Positions 1 through 6,215 of a DNA stretch of 7,963 nt are shown in pieces. This DNA is from a bacterium (lineage in GTDB: Bacteria; UBA9089; UBA9088), in contig DNCM01000012.1 in assembly GCA_003498085.1 (NCBI GenBank), forward strand, positions 1 through 7,963. The letters run 5' to 3'. The translations under genes and the position numbers were made by a program. Every line of letters starts with the position of its first letter. Position 1 is the stretch's first letter. The notes under the pieces are model-generated. The model searched no databases and was not told the origin of the DNA. It saw only the letters and a program-made list of their open reading frames with translations.

Positions 1-42
1 AGGGGGTCAACTTTTACCTACCCATTTCCATTTAAAATTTTA

Positions 43-88
43 TTGACTTTGCTTAGGTTTTTGAATTAAAATCTTTAGAAGATATGAT
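43..88 (+). promoter_or_regulatory. Two overlapping sigma70-like promoters for the Crp-family gene
   Basis: Two candidate promoters overlap here. The first is TTGACT at 43-48 with TAAAAT at 67-72 (18-base spacer). The second is TTGAAT at 61-66 with TATGAT at 83-88 (16-base spacer). The second would start transcription near 95, giving a leader of about 18 bases before the ATG at 113. AT-rich DNA produces such hexamers by chance, so the call rests on spacing and position upstream of a gene. No clear TGTGA-N6-TCACA or TTGAT-N4-ATCAA operator is visible, so autoregulation by the encoded Crp-type protein is not supported. Confidence 0.45.
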
Positions 89-112
89 AGAATTTGAAGT
101 TTTTAAGGCTTA

Positions 113-826
113 ATGAGAAAAAGTCCTTCTTTTTCTGAAAGGGCAGATTTTTTAAGACTTGTCCCTATTTTTTCTTCCCTTTCTCTTCCCGATCTACAAG
201 AATTAAGCTTAATTACTGATTTTTGCACATACAAAAAAGGATGTTATATCTTCACAAAAGATGATGTAGGTGCCTCCTTTTTTATCATCAAAAATGGAAG
301 CGCAAAGGTTGTTATAGACTATGAGGATGGAAAAGAGATTACCCTTTCTTTGTTGCATCCAAAGGATATTTTTGGTGAACTTTCTATCCTTGATGGCATG
401 CCAAGATCAGCAACAGTAATTGCCATGGATGATTGTGAAATTTTGAGTATAGAAAGAACAAAATTTATAGACTTTCTTAAAGATCATCCAGATGTTTGTA
501 TAAAGATTCTTGAGGTCTTATCAAAAAGGGTAAGAAAGGCGGATGCACAGATCGAGGCACTCGTCCTTTTAAAAGCAGAAGAAAAAGTTGCCTATACACT
601 TCTTGGTCTTGCTAGAGAATACGGAAAGAAGAAAGAAGGAGAAGTTTTAATAGATATCAAGATAAACCATTATGATATAGGAAATATGTGTGGAATAAGA
701 AGGGAAACATCGAATAGGATAATTTCGGGTTTTATAAAAAATGGAATAATAAAGAGAGAGAAAAAGAAGATAATAATCCTTGATGAAGTAGCCCTCTATA
801 GAATTCTGAAGAAGGAGGTAAACTGA
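113..826 (+). CDS. Crp/Fnr-family transcriptional regulator
   Basis: This 237-residue protein is the usual length for a Crp/Fnr transcription factor. Residues about 15-135 form the cyclic-nucleotide-binding beta-roll. The phosphate-binding cassette is visible as FGEL at 87-90 followed by RSAT at 98-101, matching the Glu and Arg-Ser that contact cAMP in E. coli CRP, so nucleotide binding is plausible. A long dimerisation helix runs about 128-160. The C-terminal winged helix-turn-helix is at about 185-225, with recognition-helix residues RRETSNRI (196-203), close to the RETVGRI of CRP. Cysteines at 38, 44, 108, 129 and 193 do not form the N-terminal Fnr iron-sulphur pattern. ATG 113 is preceded by TAAGG at 104-108. 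The stop codon lies at the start of the IF-3 gene, whose Shine-Dalgarno is inside this gene, so the two are probably co-transcribed. Family is certain; ligand and regulon are unknown. Confidence 0.93.
   Translation: MRKSPSFSERADFLRLVPIFSSLSLPDLQELSLITDFCTYKKGCYIFTKDDVGASFFIIKNGSAKVVIDYEDGKEITLSLLHPKDIFGELSILDGMPRSATVIAMDDCEILSIERTKFIDFLKDHPDVCIKILEVLSKRVRKADAQIEALVLLKAEEKVAYTLLGLAREYGKKKEGEVLIDIKINHYDIGNMCGIRRETSNRIISGFIKNGIIKREKKKIIILDEVALYRILKKEVN
812..818 (+). promoter_or_regulatory. Strong Shine-Dalgarno AAGGAGG for the IF-3 gene
   Basis: AAGGAGG is a near-perfect anti-16S match lying in the last codons of the Crp-family gene. It predicts a start at roughly 823-828. The only start-like codon there is CTG at 823-825, which overlaps the preceding TGA stop as CTGA (an ATGA-type overlap with C for A). 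This site decides how the IF-3 start is read. Confidence 0.7.
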
Positions 827-1331
827 GTTCAAAGAGAGAAAAGCTAGGATAAACGAGGCAATTAAGACAGAAAAGGTAAGGCTTATTGACCATTTGGGAA
901 GGCAAGTAGGAATTGTCCCCATTAAATCGGCAATGAATATGGCAAAGGAAATGGGTCTTGATCTTGTTGAGGTAGCAAGTAATCCAGAAATTCCTGTGGC
1001 AAAAATTATGGATTATGGAAAGTATCTTTATGAGCAGAATAAAAAGGTAAAAAAGCAAAAAACAAAAGATATAAAAGAAATAAAGTTAAGACCAGGAATA
1101 AAGGATTACGATCTTAATGTGAAGGTAGAGCAATCGAAAAAGTTTCTGGCAGAAGACAGAAAAATAAGAACAATCCTTACCTTTAGGGGAAGGGAGATAT
1201 TACACAAGGAAATGGGAATGGATGTTGTGATGAAATTCAGTGATTTATTGAGGGATTTTTCTGTAGTAGAAACAAGGCCATCTTATGAGGGAAATAGAAT
1301 AATTATGGTCATTGCTCCGAAAAAGACTTAA
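823..1331 (+). CDS. infC: Translation initiation factor IF-3 (start unresolved)
   Basis: IF-3 binds the 30S subunit, blocks premature 50S joining and proofreads the start codon and initiator tRNA. The N-domain is recognisable from RINEAIKTEKVRLID (codons at 846-890) through PVAKIMDYGKYLYEQ (993-1037). A lysine-rich linker follows, then the C-domain with KEIKLRPGIKDYD and FRGRE (1182-1196), ending in MVIAPKKT. No ATG, GTG or TTG lies between the in-frame stop at 819-821 and TTG 894, and starting at 894 would delete conserved N-domain sequence. The Shine-Dalgarno points to CTG 823, which is one frame off; one extra base in the GAGAAAAG run at 836-843 would join it to the conserved frame and give about 169 residues, normal for IF-3. 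Otherwise a non-AUG start (ATA 849 or ATT 861) is needed, as with AUU in E. coli infC. The usual partners rpmI and rplT are not downstream. Identity is firm; the 5' end is not. Confidence 0.92.
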
Positions 1332-1418
1332 GTTTAATTTTTAGCGATAAGTTTTAAAAATCACTATTATTTGTACTACTTCCACTATTATTGTTGACCG
1401 TAAAATAGTTCAAAAGGT
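1332..1418. other. Convergent intergenic spacer between infC and the HicB-like gene
   Basis: This 87-base AT-rich spacer lies between two converging genes. It contains a 10-base direct repeat CACTATTATT at 1362-1371 and 1383-1392 (21-base period) and a weak A/T-only inverted repeat ATTTTTA (1337-1343) / TAAAAAT (1355-1361). No GC-rich hairpin with a T-run is seen, so I call no intrinsic terminator. Confidence 0.5.
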
Positions 1419-1634
1419 TTAGTTTAGCTTTTTTAAAGAAGAATCTTCTGAAAAACAAAGTTCCTCAATTGTTATTCCAAGTTCTTGGGCAGATGAAAGA
1501 TAAAAATTTATTATCTCATTGAGCCTAATCACTGCCTTCTCTACAGTAGACCCATAGCTTACAAGATCAAGCCCTGGACAAGAGGCTACATATGTTCCGT
1601 CATCCTTTTTGAATATCTCAATAGAAAATCTCAT
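1419..1634 (-). CDS. Short HicB-family (UPF0150-type) protein, orphan antitoxin-like
   Basis: This 71-residue protein has the HicB core fold signature: an N-terminal strand (MRFSIEIFKK), then DDGTYVASCPGLDLVSYGST (residues 11-30), then a helix of the VEKAVIRLNEIINFYL type (31-46). HicB proteins usually neutralise the HicA mRNA-cleaving toxin encoded beside them. Longer HicBs add a C-terminal DNA-binding helix-turn-helix or ribbon-helix-helix; this one is too short and has none visible. No HicA-like ORF (small, basic, with the GS.H motif) lies on either side, so it is a solitary copy. Such orphan short HicBs are common in uncultivated bacteria and archaea and may not act as antitoxins. It is transcribed divergently from argS and converges on infC. 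A GGAAG sequence abuts the ATG with no spacer, so the ribosome binding site is unusual. Family assignment is good; function is unknown. Confidence 0.85.
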   Translation of the reverse strand: MRFSIEIFKKDDGTYVASCPGLDLVSYGSTVEKAVIRLNEIINFYLSSAQELGITIEELCFSEDSSLKKLN

Positions 1635-1736
1635 CTTCCATTTTATTTATCGGAATAAAAAGAAAAAAACTTAAGAGAAAATTTTTTATTATCATAAAAA
1701 TAATTCATTTTTATAGAAATAATAAGGTCAATTTTG

Positions 1737-1742
1737 TATAAT
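1737..1742 (+). promoter_or_regulatory. Possible -10 box TATAAT overlapping the argS start
   Basis: A consensus TATAAT lies across the first annotated ATG of argS (1741). If it is a real -10 element, transcription would begin near 1748-1750, exactly where a second in-frame ATG (1750) sits, giving a leaderless mRNA. Against this, no recognisable -35 is seen about 17 bases upstream, and the region is very AT-rich. The absence of a well-spaced Shine-Dalgarno (the only candidate is AAGG at 1724-1727, 13 bases from 1741) is compatible with the leaderless reading. Confidence 0.25.
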
Positions 1743-3333
1743 GAATTATATGACCATAAAGGAAATAATAGAAAAAGAAATAAGAAAAAATATAAAAAAT
1801 ATAAAAACAAAACCACAGGTTATTCAATCACAAAAAGAGGAATATGGTGACTTATCAACAAACTTTGCCTTTGTTTTGTCATCAAGTTTAAATATTGGAA
1901 TGTCTGATGCAAAAAATATAATTACAGAGATACTAAAAAAGAGTCCGCTCGTTGAAAAAATAGAAGCAATCTCCGGGTTTGTGAATATATGGATAAAGGA
2001 TAGGGTTTTATATAGGGTAATTAGGGAGATTAAAAGAAAAGGTGATAATTTTGGGAGGATAAACCTAGGGAAAAACAGAAAGATTTTAATTGAGTTTGTT
2101 TCGGCAAACCCAACAGGGCCACTTCATATTGGACATGGAAGGGGTGGAGTCTATGGTGACTCCATTGCAAGAATTCTTGAGTTTTCTGGTTTTTCAGTAG
2201 ATAGGGAATATTATATCAATGATGTTGGGACACAGATTGAACTGCTTGGTGCATCCATTAAGGCAAGGTATCTTGGAAGAAAAGTTCCAGAAGATGGGTA
2301 TAGGGGTGGATATATAAAGGAGATTGCAAAAAAGATCCCAAATGATGCAAAGGAAAAAGACATATCATTCTTTTCCTCTTTTGGATATAAAGAGATTCTT
2401 TCTTGGATAAAGGATGAGCTTTTAAGGTGCAATGTGAAATTTGATAGATTCGAGTATGAAACAAAGCTTTACGAGAATAAATTAGTTGATGATGTTATTT
2501 TATCACTTAAAGGACATACCTATACAAAAGATGGTGCATTATGGCTTTCTACATCAAGGGTCTTTGATGAGAAAGATAGGGTTTTGATTAGGGAAGATAA
2601 AAAACCAACATATTTTGCATCAGATCTGGCATACCATAGGGAGAAATACAAAAGAGGGTATGATTTGTTGATAAATCTATGGGGGACAGACCACCACGGA
2701 TACATAGAGAGATTAAAAAGTGGGATTAAAATGTTTGGATATAACCCAGAAAGGCTTAAGATCATCCTCTATCAATTGGTAACCCTTAAGCGTGGTGGTA
2801 ATGTTATTTCAATGTCAACAAGGAAAGGTGAGTTTGTAACCCTAAAAGAAGTTCTGGACGAAATCGGCTCTGATGCGACAAGGTTCTTCCTTTTGACAAG
2901 AAAGTCTGATACACATCTTGAGTTTGACCTTGAACTTGCAAAGAAAAGCTCTCCAGAAAATCCCGTCTATTACATCCAATACTTACATGCAAGGGCTTGC
3001 TCTATATTAAGGGAGGCAGAGAAGAAAGGAATAAGATTGGTAAAAAGGCCGGAGCTATCTTTATTAAAAAATAAAGAGGAACATAAGCTCCTAATTAAAC
3101 TTTCTCTATTTCCAGATGAAGTGAAGGCATCTAGTTTGTTCTATGAACCACATAGAATTGCAAATTATCTTTTATCTCTTGCAGACATATTCCACAATTA
3201 CTATCACCAACATAGGGTTATATCGGACAATAGAAAACTTACACAAGCCCGTCTTTTCCTTGTATCATGTGCGAAAATCGTTGCAAAAAATGGACTTTTT
3301 CTTCTCGGAATCTCTGCACCAGAGAGGATGTGA
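1741..3333 (+). CDS. argS: Arginyl-tRNA synthetase
   Basis: This class I aminoacyl-tRNA synthetase charges tRNA-Arg with arginine in the cytoplasm. It is 530 residues and looks complete. The N-terminal additional domain (about 1-95) includes YGDLSTNFAF at 35-44, and the catalytic core follows. FVSANPTGPLHIGHGRGG (119-136) carries the HIGH signature at 129-132. DREYYINDVGTQIELLG (154-170) and LWGTDHHGYI (313-322) are typical ArgRS blocks. The second class I signature reads SMSTRKG at 357-363: the first lysine of KMSK/KMSTR is serine. ArgRS is known to tolerate loss of that lysine, so the enzyme need not be inactive. The DALR anticodon-binding domain fills about 405-530 and ends in GISAPERM, the usual C-terminus. 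ATG 1741 gives the longest form; ATG 1750 is an alternative. The TGA stop shares one base with the next ATG (TGATG), so translation is probably coupled. Confidence 0.97.
   Translation: MNYMTIKEIIEKEIRKNIKNIKTKPQVIQSQKEEYGDLSTNFAFVLSSSLNIGMSDAKNIITEILKKSPLVEKIEAISGFVNIWIKDRVLYRVIREIKRKGDNFGRINLGKNRKILIEFVSANPTGPLHIGHGRGGVYGDSIARILEFSGFSVDREYYINDVGTQIELLGASIKARYLGRKVPEDGYRGGYIKEIAKKIPNDAKEKDISFFSSFGYKEILSWIKDELLRCNVKFDRFEYETKLYENKLVDDVILSLKGHTYTKDGALWLSTSRVFDEKDRVLIREDKKPTYFASDLAYHREKYKRGYDLLINLWGTDHHGYIERLKSGIKMFGYNPERLKIILYQLVTLKRGGNVISMSTRKGEFVTLKEVLDEIGSDATRFFLLTRKSDTHLEFDLELAKKSSPENPVYYIQYLHARACSILREAEKKGIRLVKRPELSLLKNKEEHKLLIKLSLFPDEVKASSLFYEPHRIANYLLSLADIFHNYYHQHRVISDNRKLTQARLFLVSCAKIVAKNGLFLLGISAPERM
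3322..3327 (+). promoter_or_regulatory. Ribosome binding site GAGAGG deciding the start of the exported protein
   Basis: GAGAGG lies 5 bases before ATG 3333. It supports that start over ATG 3267, which would add 22 residues with no signal-peptide character, encoded inside the argS 3' end. Confidence 0.7.
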
Positions 3334-6215
3334 TGAATAAAATAGCATTTTTTGTTTTGTTTTGTGGATTGGTAGAGGCAAGTCCTAATTATGCCAAAAT
3401 AAAAGGAACGGTCTGCGACCAATTCCAAAATCCTCTTCCGATGGCATACATCGAGCTTGAACCTGAGTGGAGTGGATTTAGAATTGCCCAATCCTATTGG
3501 ACAAAGACAGACCAAAATGGCTTTTATTCCATTGATCATCTTTTGGAAGGGGTATATACGGCCTATGTCAAATATGGTTATAAAAAAGTTTCTGAAAGGC
3601 TTGAAAGATGGATTGAAATTAAAGGTATTGAGGTAAAGGGGGAGGTAGAGTTCAATATAACAATTGATATGGATAGTTTTTTAGAGGGTTATATAAGAGA
3701 TGAATTTGAAAATCCTATTCCTGATGTAAAAATTCACCTTGGTTATCCTATAAAACATGGTCTTGATGCATATGCTATAACAGACAAATCTGGCTATTAT
3801 CTTATTCAGGGTCTTAAAAGTGGTCCTTATGAGATTAGGTTTTATCCAAAAAAAGAGTTAAATCTTATTTCTTGTAGAGAAACAATCATTTTTATTTATC
3901 CAGGGAAAAATACATTAGATATTACCTTTCCAATCGGTGGTACTGTAAAAGGAAGGGTTCTTGATGAAGAGGGTAGGCCAGTTTCTTCCGTTATGGTTAC
4001 CGAAGGAAGAAACTCTGCATATACAGATTCAAATGGAGATTATACCCTCTCTGGACTAGAAGAAGATATACAAACAATTCGGGTCTATCCTTATGGATTA
4101 AACCTTGTTTCGTCCTCGTCTGCTATGTATGTAAAAAGAAAGGAGGTATCTACCTGCAATTTTATTCTTCCCATTGGTGGGGTTATTGTTGGAAGTGTTA
4201 AAACATTGGATGGAAAGCCTTGTTTTAATTATCGTGTATTAGCCAGTGGGTCAAAATTGGGGTATGCTTTTACAGATAAAGATGGTTTCTTTCGGATTGT
4301 TGGGCTTATGACTGGAACACATACAGTGTCAGCACTAGGGACTTATACAGAGGTTTATGTTATCCAGAGGCAAACAGTAACAACAAGTTTTGTTGTTCCA
4401 ATGAAGGAATCAGAGGAAAAACCGGTACCACAAGGAAGTTTAGCGATTGTTGGAACAATAACTGATTATTTAGGAAGACCTGTTTGGAATGTGGATGTAA
4501 GAGCAATTGGTAAAGATGGAATTTATAGTGCAATGACTGATAAAAATGGAATTTACCAGGTTACAGGGCTTTTTGAAGGAAGTTACAGGATAGAAGCTTA
4601 TCCACCAAAAGGTTCAACACTAGCACCAAAAACTGGCTCAATTACGATAAATGAGGGGACTACAACTTATAATATAATCCTAAATGAGGGTGGAAGAATA
4701 AAGATAAGACTAAAAGATAAGTTTGGCAAGCCTCCCATTGAATTATTTAAAATAAAGCTTGAATATGAAAATGGTTATTCATATAAAGAAATAGATGCTT
4801 ATGGGAATGTCTCCTTTTTTGGCCTTCCTTCTGGAACATATACTATTTCAACGGGTGAATATGGATATAAGCTCAGTCCATTTACAACTTTTGTCTCAGA
4901 GGGAGATGTTATAGAAAAAGATATTATCTTCTCTTATGCTTCAGTTGAACTTGTGATATTCTTAAGGGGACCTAGCTGCATATCGCCCAATGAGGATGAG
5001 ATAACATATACAATTGATTATGGTTCTCTTGGACAAGAGGCAGATGATGTATTAATTAAGCTTAGGATACCTCCTATTTTGGAATACAAAAGTGATACAA
5101 GTGGCTTTCCTGTTCGTATTTTAAGTGATGCCATTGTTTGGAATCTGGGAAGTATAAACAGTTCCTTTCATTTCTCCTCATTTGACATTACCTTTGGACT
5201 TAAGGCAAATAATATAAGATCCTTTGTAAGTAGAGTCTATATCTACGATCATTATGAAAGGGATAGTTCAGAATGGAAGACATATATTGCAGGTCCAAAG
5301 ATAACGAGCATAAATCCAAGATTCTTCTCAAATCCTATATTGGGGACGATTACAATAACAGGTTCAAATCTTTCAGAAGGAATAGCTCTTGTTTATAAAA
5401 ATATCTCCATAAATCCTGACAAGGTAATATCTTTTTCATCACAAACTATAACAGCCCTATTTTCTTTAAAAGGCCTTCCAAAGGGCTTTTTTAGTCTGAA
5501 TGTAAAAAATCCAAATGAAGATTCTTATATTGTAGAAAAAGGTATATTTATAGAAAGACCATCCAATTTTGAAATAATTCCGATAAGGTCTTCTGTTATC
5601 GGCGAAAACGGTGGAAATATCTCCTGCTTCTTTAGTGATGATGCTGTTACAGTAAATATTCCAAAAAATAGCCTTTCATTTTCCTGTCCAATAACTATCA
5701 GTTCTGTTGCCAACCCACCATTTCTTCCAAATATGGTAATTGTATTTGATATTGGCCCATCTGGACTTATACTCTCTCATCCTGCTACGATTACATTCCT
5801 ATCCAATAAGAAGTTTTCAAATCTTACTGCCTACACATATGACGAAGATGATAGAAAATGGAAGAGAATAGATAGTGTTTTTAAAGATGGAGTGCTTTTG
5901 TTTCAGGTGGACCATTTCAGTCTAATTGCTTTAGGATATCCACTTTATGAACCAAGCCTTGAAAAGCTAATCATATTCCCAAATCCTTGCAGGATAGATA
6001 AAGGGAATAACAAGGTCATATTTTCCCATTTAACTCAAAGGGCAACGATAAGGATATATACAATTGCTGGCGAGCTTATAGATACTTTGATAGAAGAAGA
6101 TGGTGATGGTGTATATGAGTGGAGTGGTGTAAGGAATCTTGCATCGGGTGTCTATATTTATGTTGTCGATAGTGGTTCATCCAGAAAAACAGGAAAACTG
6201 GGCGTAATCAAATGA
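3333..6215 (+). CDS. Exported multi-domain beta-sandwich protein with FlgD/T9SS-like C-terminus
   Basis: The start is ATG 3333, not the upstream in-frame ATG 3267 inside argS: GAGAGG at 3322-3327 sits 5 bases before it and a signal peptide begins there. The product has 960 residues. Residues 1-16 form a short hydrophobic signal peptide ending V-E-A. Six carboxypeptidase-regulatory-like repeats follow (about 22-110, 117-200, 204-280, 284-356, 370-450, 455-536), each with a motif like TD.NG.Y...GL..G.Y, at 58, 148, 229, 312, 400 and a degenerate copy at 486. PIGG/EGG hinges mark some boundaries (200-203, 280-283, 451-454). Next come a DUF11-like Ig region (about 538-652), an IPT/TIG-like domain (655-740), a ZU5-like domain (about 755-868) and a C-terminal FlgD-Ig/T9SS-type domain: FPNPCR at 882-887, IRIYTIAGELIDTL at 906-919, SGVYIYVV at 938-945. 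No enzymatic motif is visible. It is likely a cell-surface or secreted structural/adhesive protein; the substrate is unknown. Domain names are by eye. Confidence 0.85.
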   Translation: MNKIAFFVLFCGLVEASPNYAKIKGTVCDQFQNPLPMAYIELEPEWSGFRIAQSYWTKTDQNGFYSIDHLLEGVYTAYVKYGYKKVSERLERWIEIKGIEVKGEVEFNITIDMDSFLEGYIRDEFENPIPDVKIHLGYPIKHGLDAYAITDKSGYYLIQGLKSGPYEIRFYPKKELNLISCRETIIFIYPGKNTLDITFPIGGTVKGRVLDEEGRPVSSVMVTEGRNSAYTDSNGDYTLSGLEEDIQTIRVYPYGLNLVSSSSAMYVKRKEVSTCNFILPIGGVIVGSVKTLDGKPCFNYRVLASGSKLGYAFTDKDGFFRIVGLMTGTHTVSALGTYTEVYVIQRQTVTTSFVVPMKESEEKPVPQGSLAIVGTITDYLGRPVWNVDVRAIGKDGIYSAMTDKNGIYQVTGLFEGSYRIEAYPPKGSTLAPKTGSITINEGTTTYNIILNEGGRIKIRLKDKFGKPPIELFKIKLEYENGYSYKEIDAYGNVSFFGLPSGTYTISTGEYGYKLSPFTTFVSEGDVIEKDIIFSYASVELVIFLRGPSCISPNEDEITYTIDYGSLGQEADDVLIKLRIPPILEYKSDTSGFPVRILSDAIVWNLGSINSSFHFSSFDITFGLKANNIRSFVSRVYIYDHYERDSSEWKTYIAGPKITSINPRFFSNPILGTITITGSNLSEGIALVYKNISINPDKVISFSSQTITALFSLKGLPKGFFSLNVKNPNEDSYIVEKGIFIERPSNFEIIPIRSSVIGENGGNISCFFSDDAVTVNIPKNSLSFSCPITISSVANPPFLPNMVIVFDIGPSGLILSHPATITFLSNKKFSNLTAYTYDEDDRKWKRIDSVFKDGVLLFQVDHFSLIALGYPLYEPSLEKLIIFPNPCRIDKGNNKVIFSHLTQRATIRIYTIAGELIDTLIEEDGDGVYEWSGVRNLASGVYIYVVDSGSSRKTGKLGVIK

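Noticed and set aside
894..896. TTG 894 as the true IF-3 start
   Set aside because: It would remove the conserved RINEAIKTEKVRLID segment of the N-domain, which is clearly encoded upstream in the same frame.
732..1058. Minus-strand ORFs opposite the Crp and infC genes
   Set aside because: They are antisense to two well-recognised genes and their translations show no family resemblance.
1337..1361. Hairpin ATTTTTA/TAAAAAT as an infC terminator
   Set aside because: All A/T stem, 11-base loop and no following T-run; in DNA this AT-rich such pairs are expected by chance.
1362..1392. Direct repeat CACTATTATT as the start of a CRISPR or iteron array
   Set aside because: Only two copies of 10 bases at a 21-base period; no further units.
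3267..3332. Upstream in-frame ATG (3267) as start of the exported protein
   Set aside because: The extra 22 residues overlap argS, include no signal-peptide features and would bury the real one; GAGAGG and the hydrophobic N-terminus support 3333.
3343..3382. Lipoprotein signal (lipobox) in the exported protein
   Set aside because: The cysteine at residue 11 is preceded by Phe, which does not fit the lipobox rule, and it sits too early in the hydrophobic stretch; a signal peptidase I site after VEA is more likely.
3204..3539. Minus-strand ORF across the argS/surface-protein junction
   Set aside because: Antisense to the argS 3' end and the exported-protein 5' end, with no recognisable motif.
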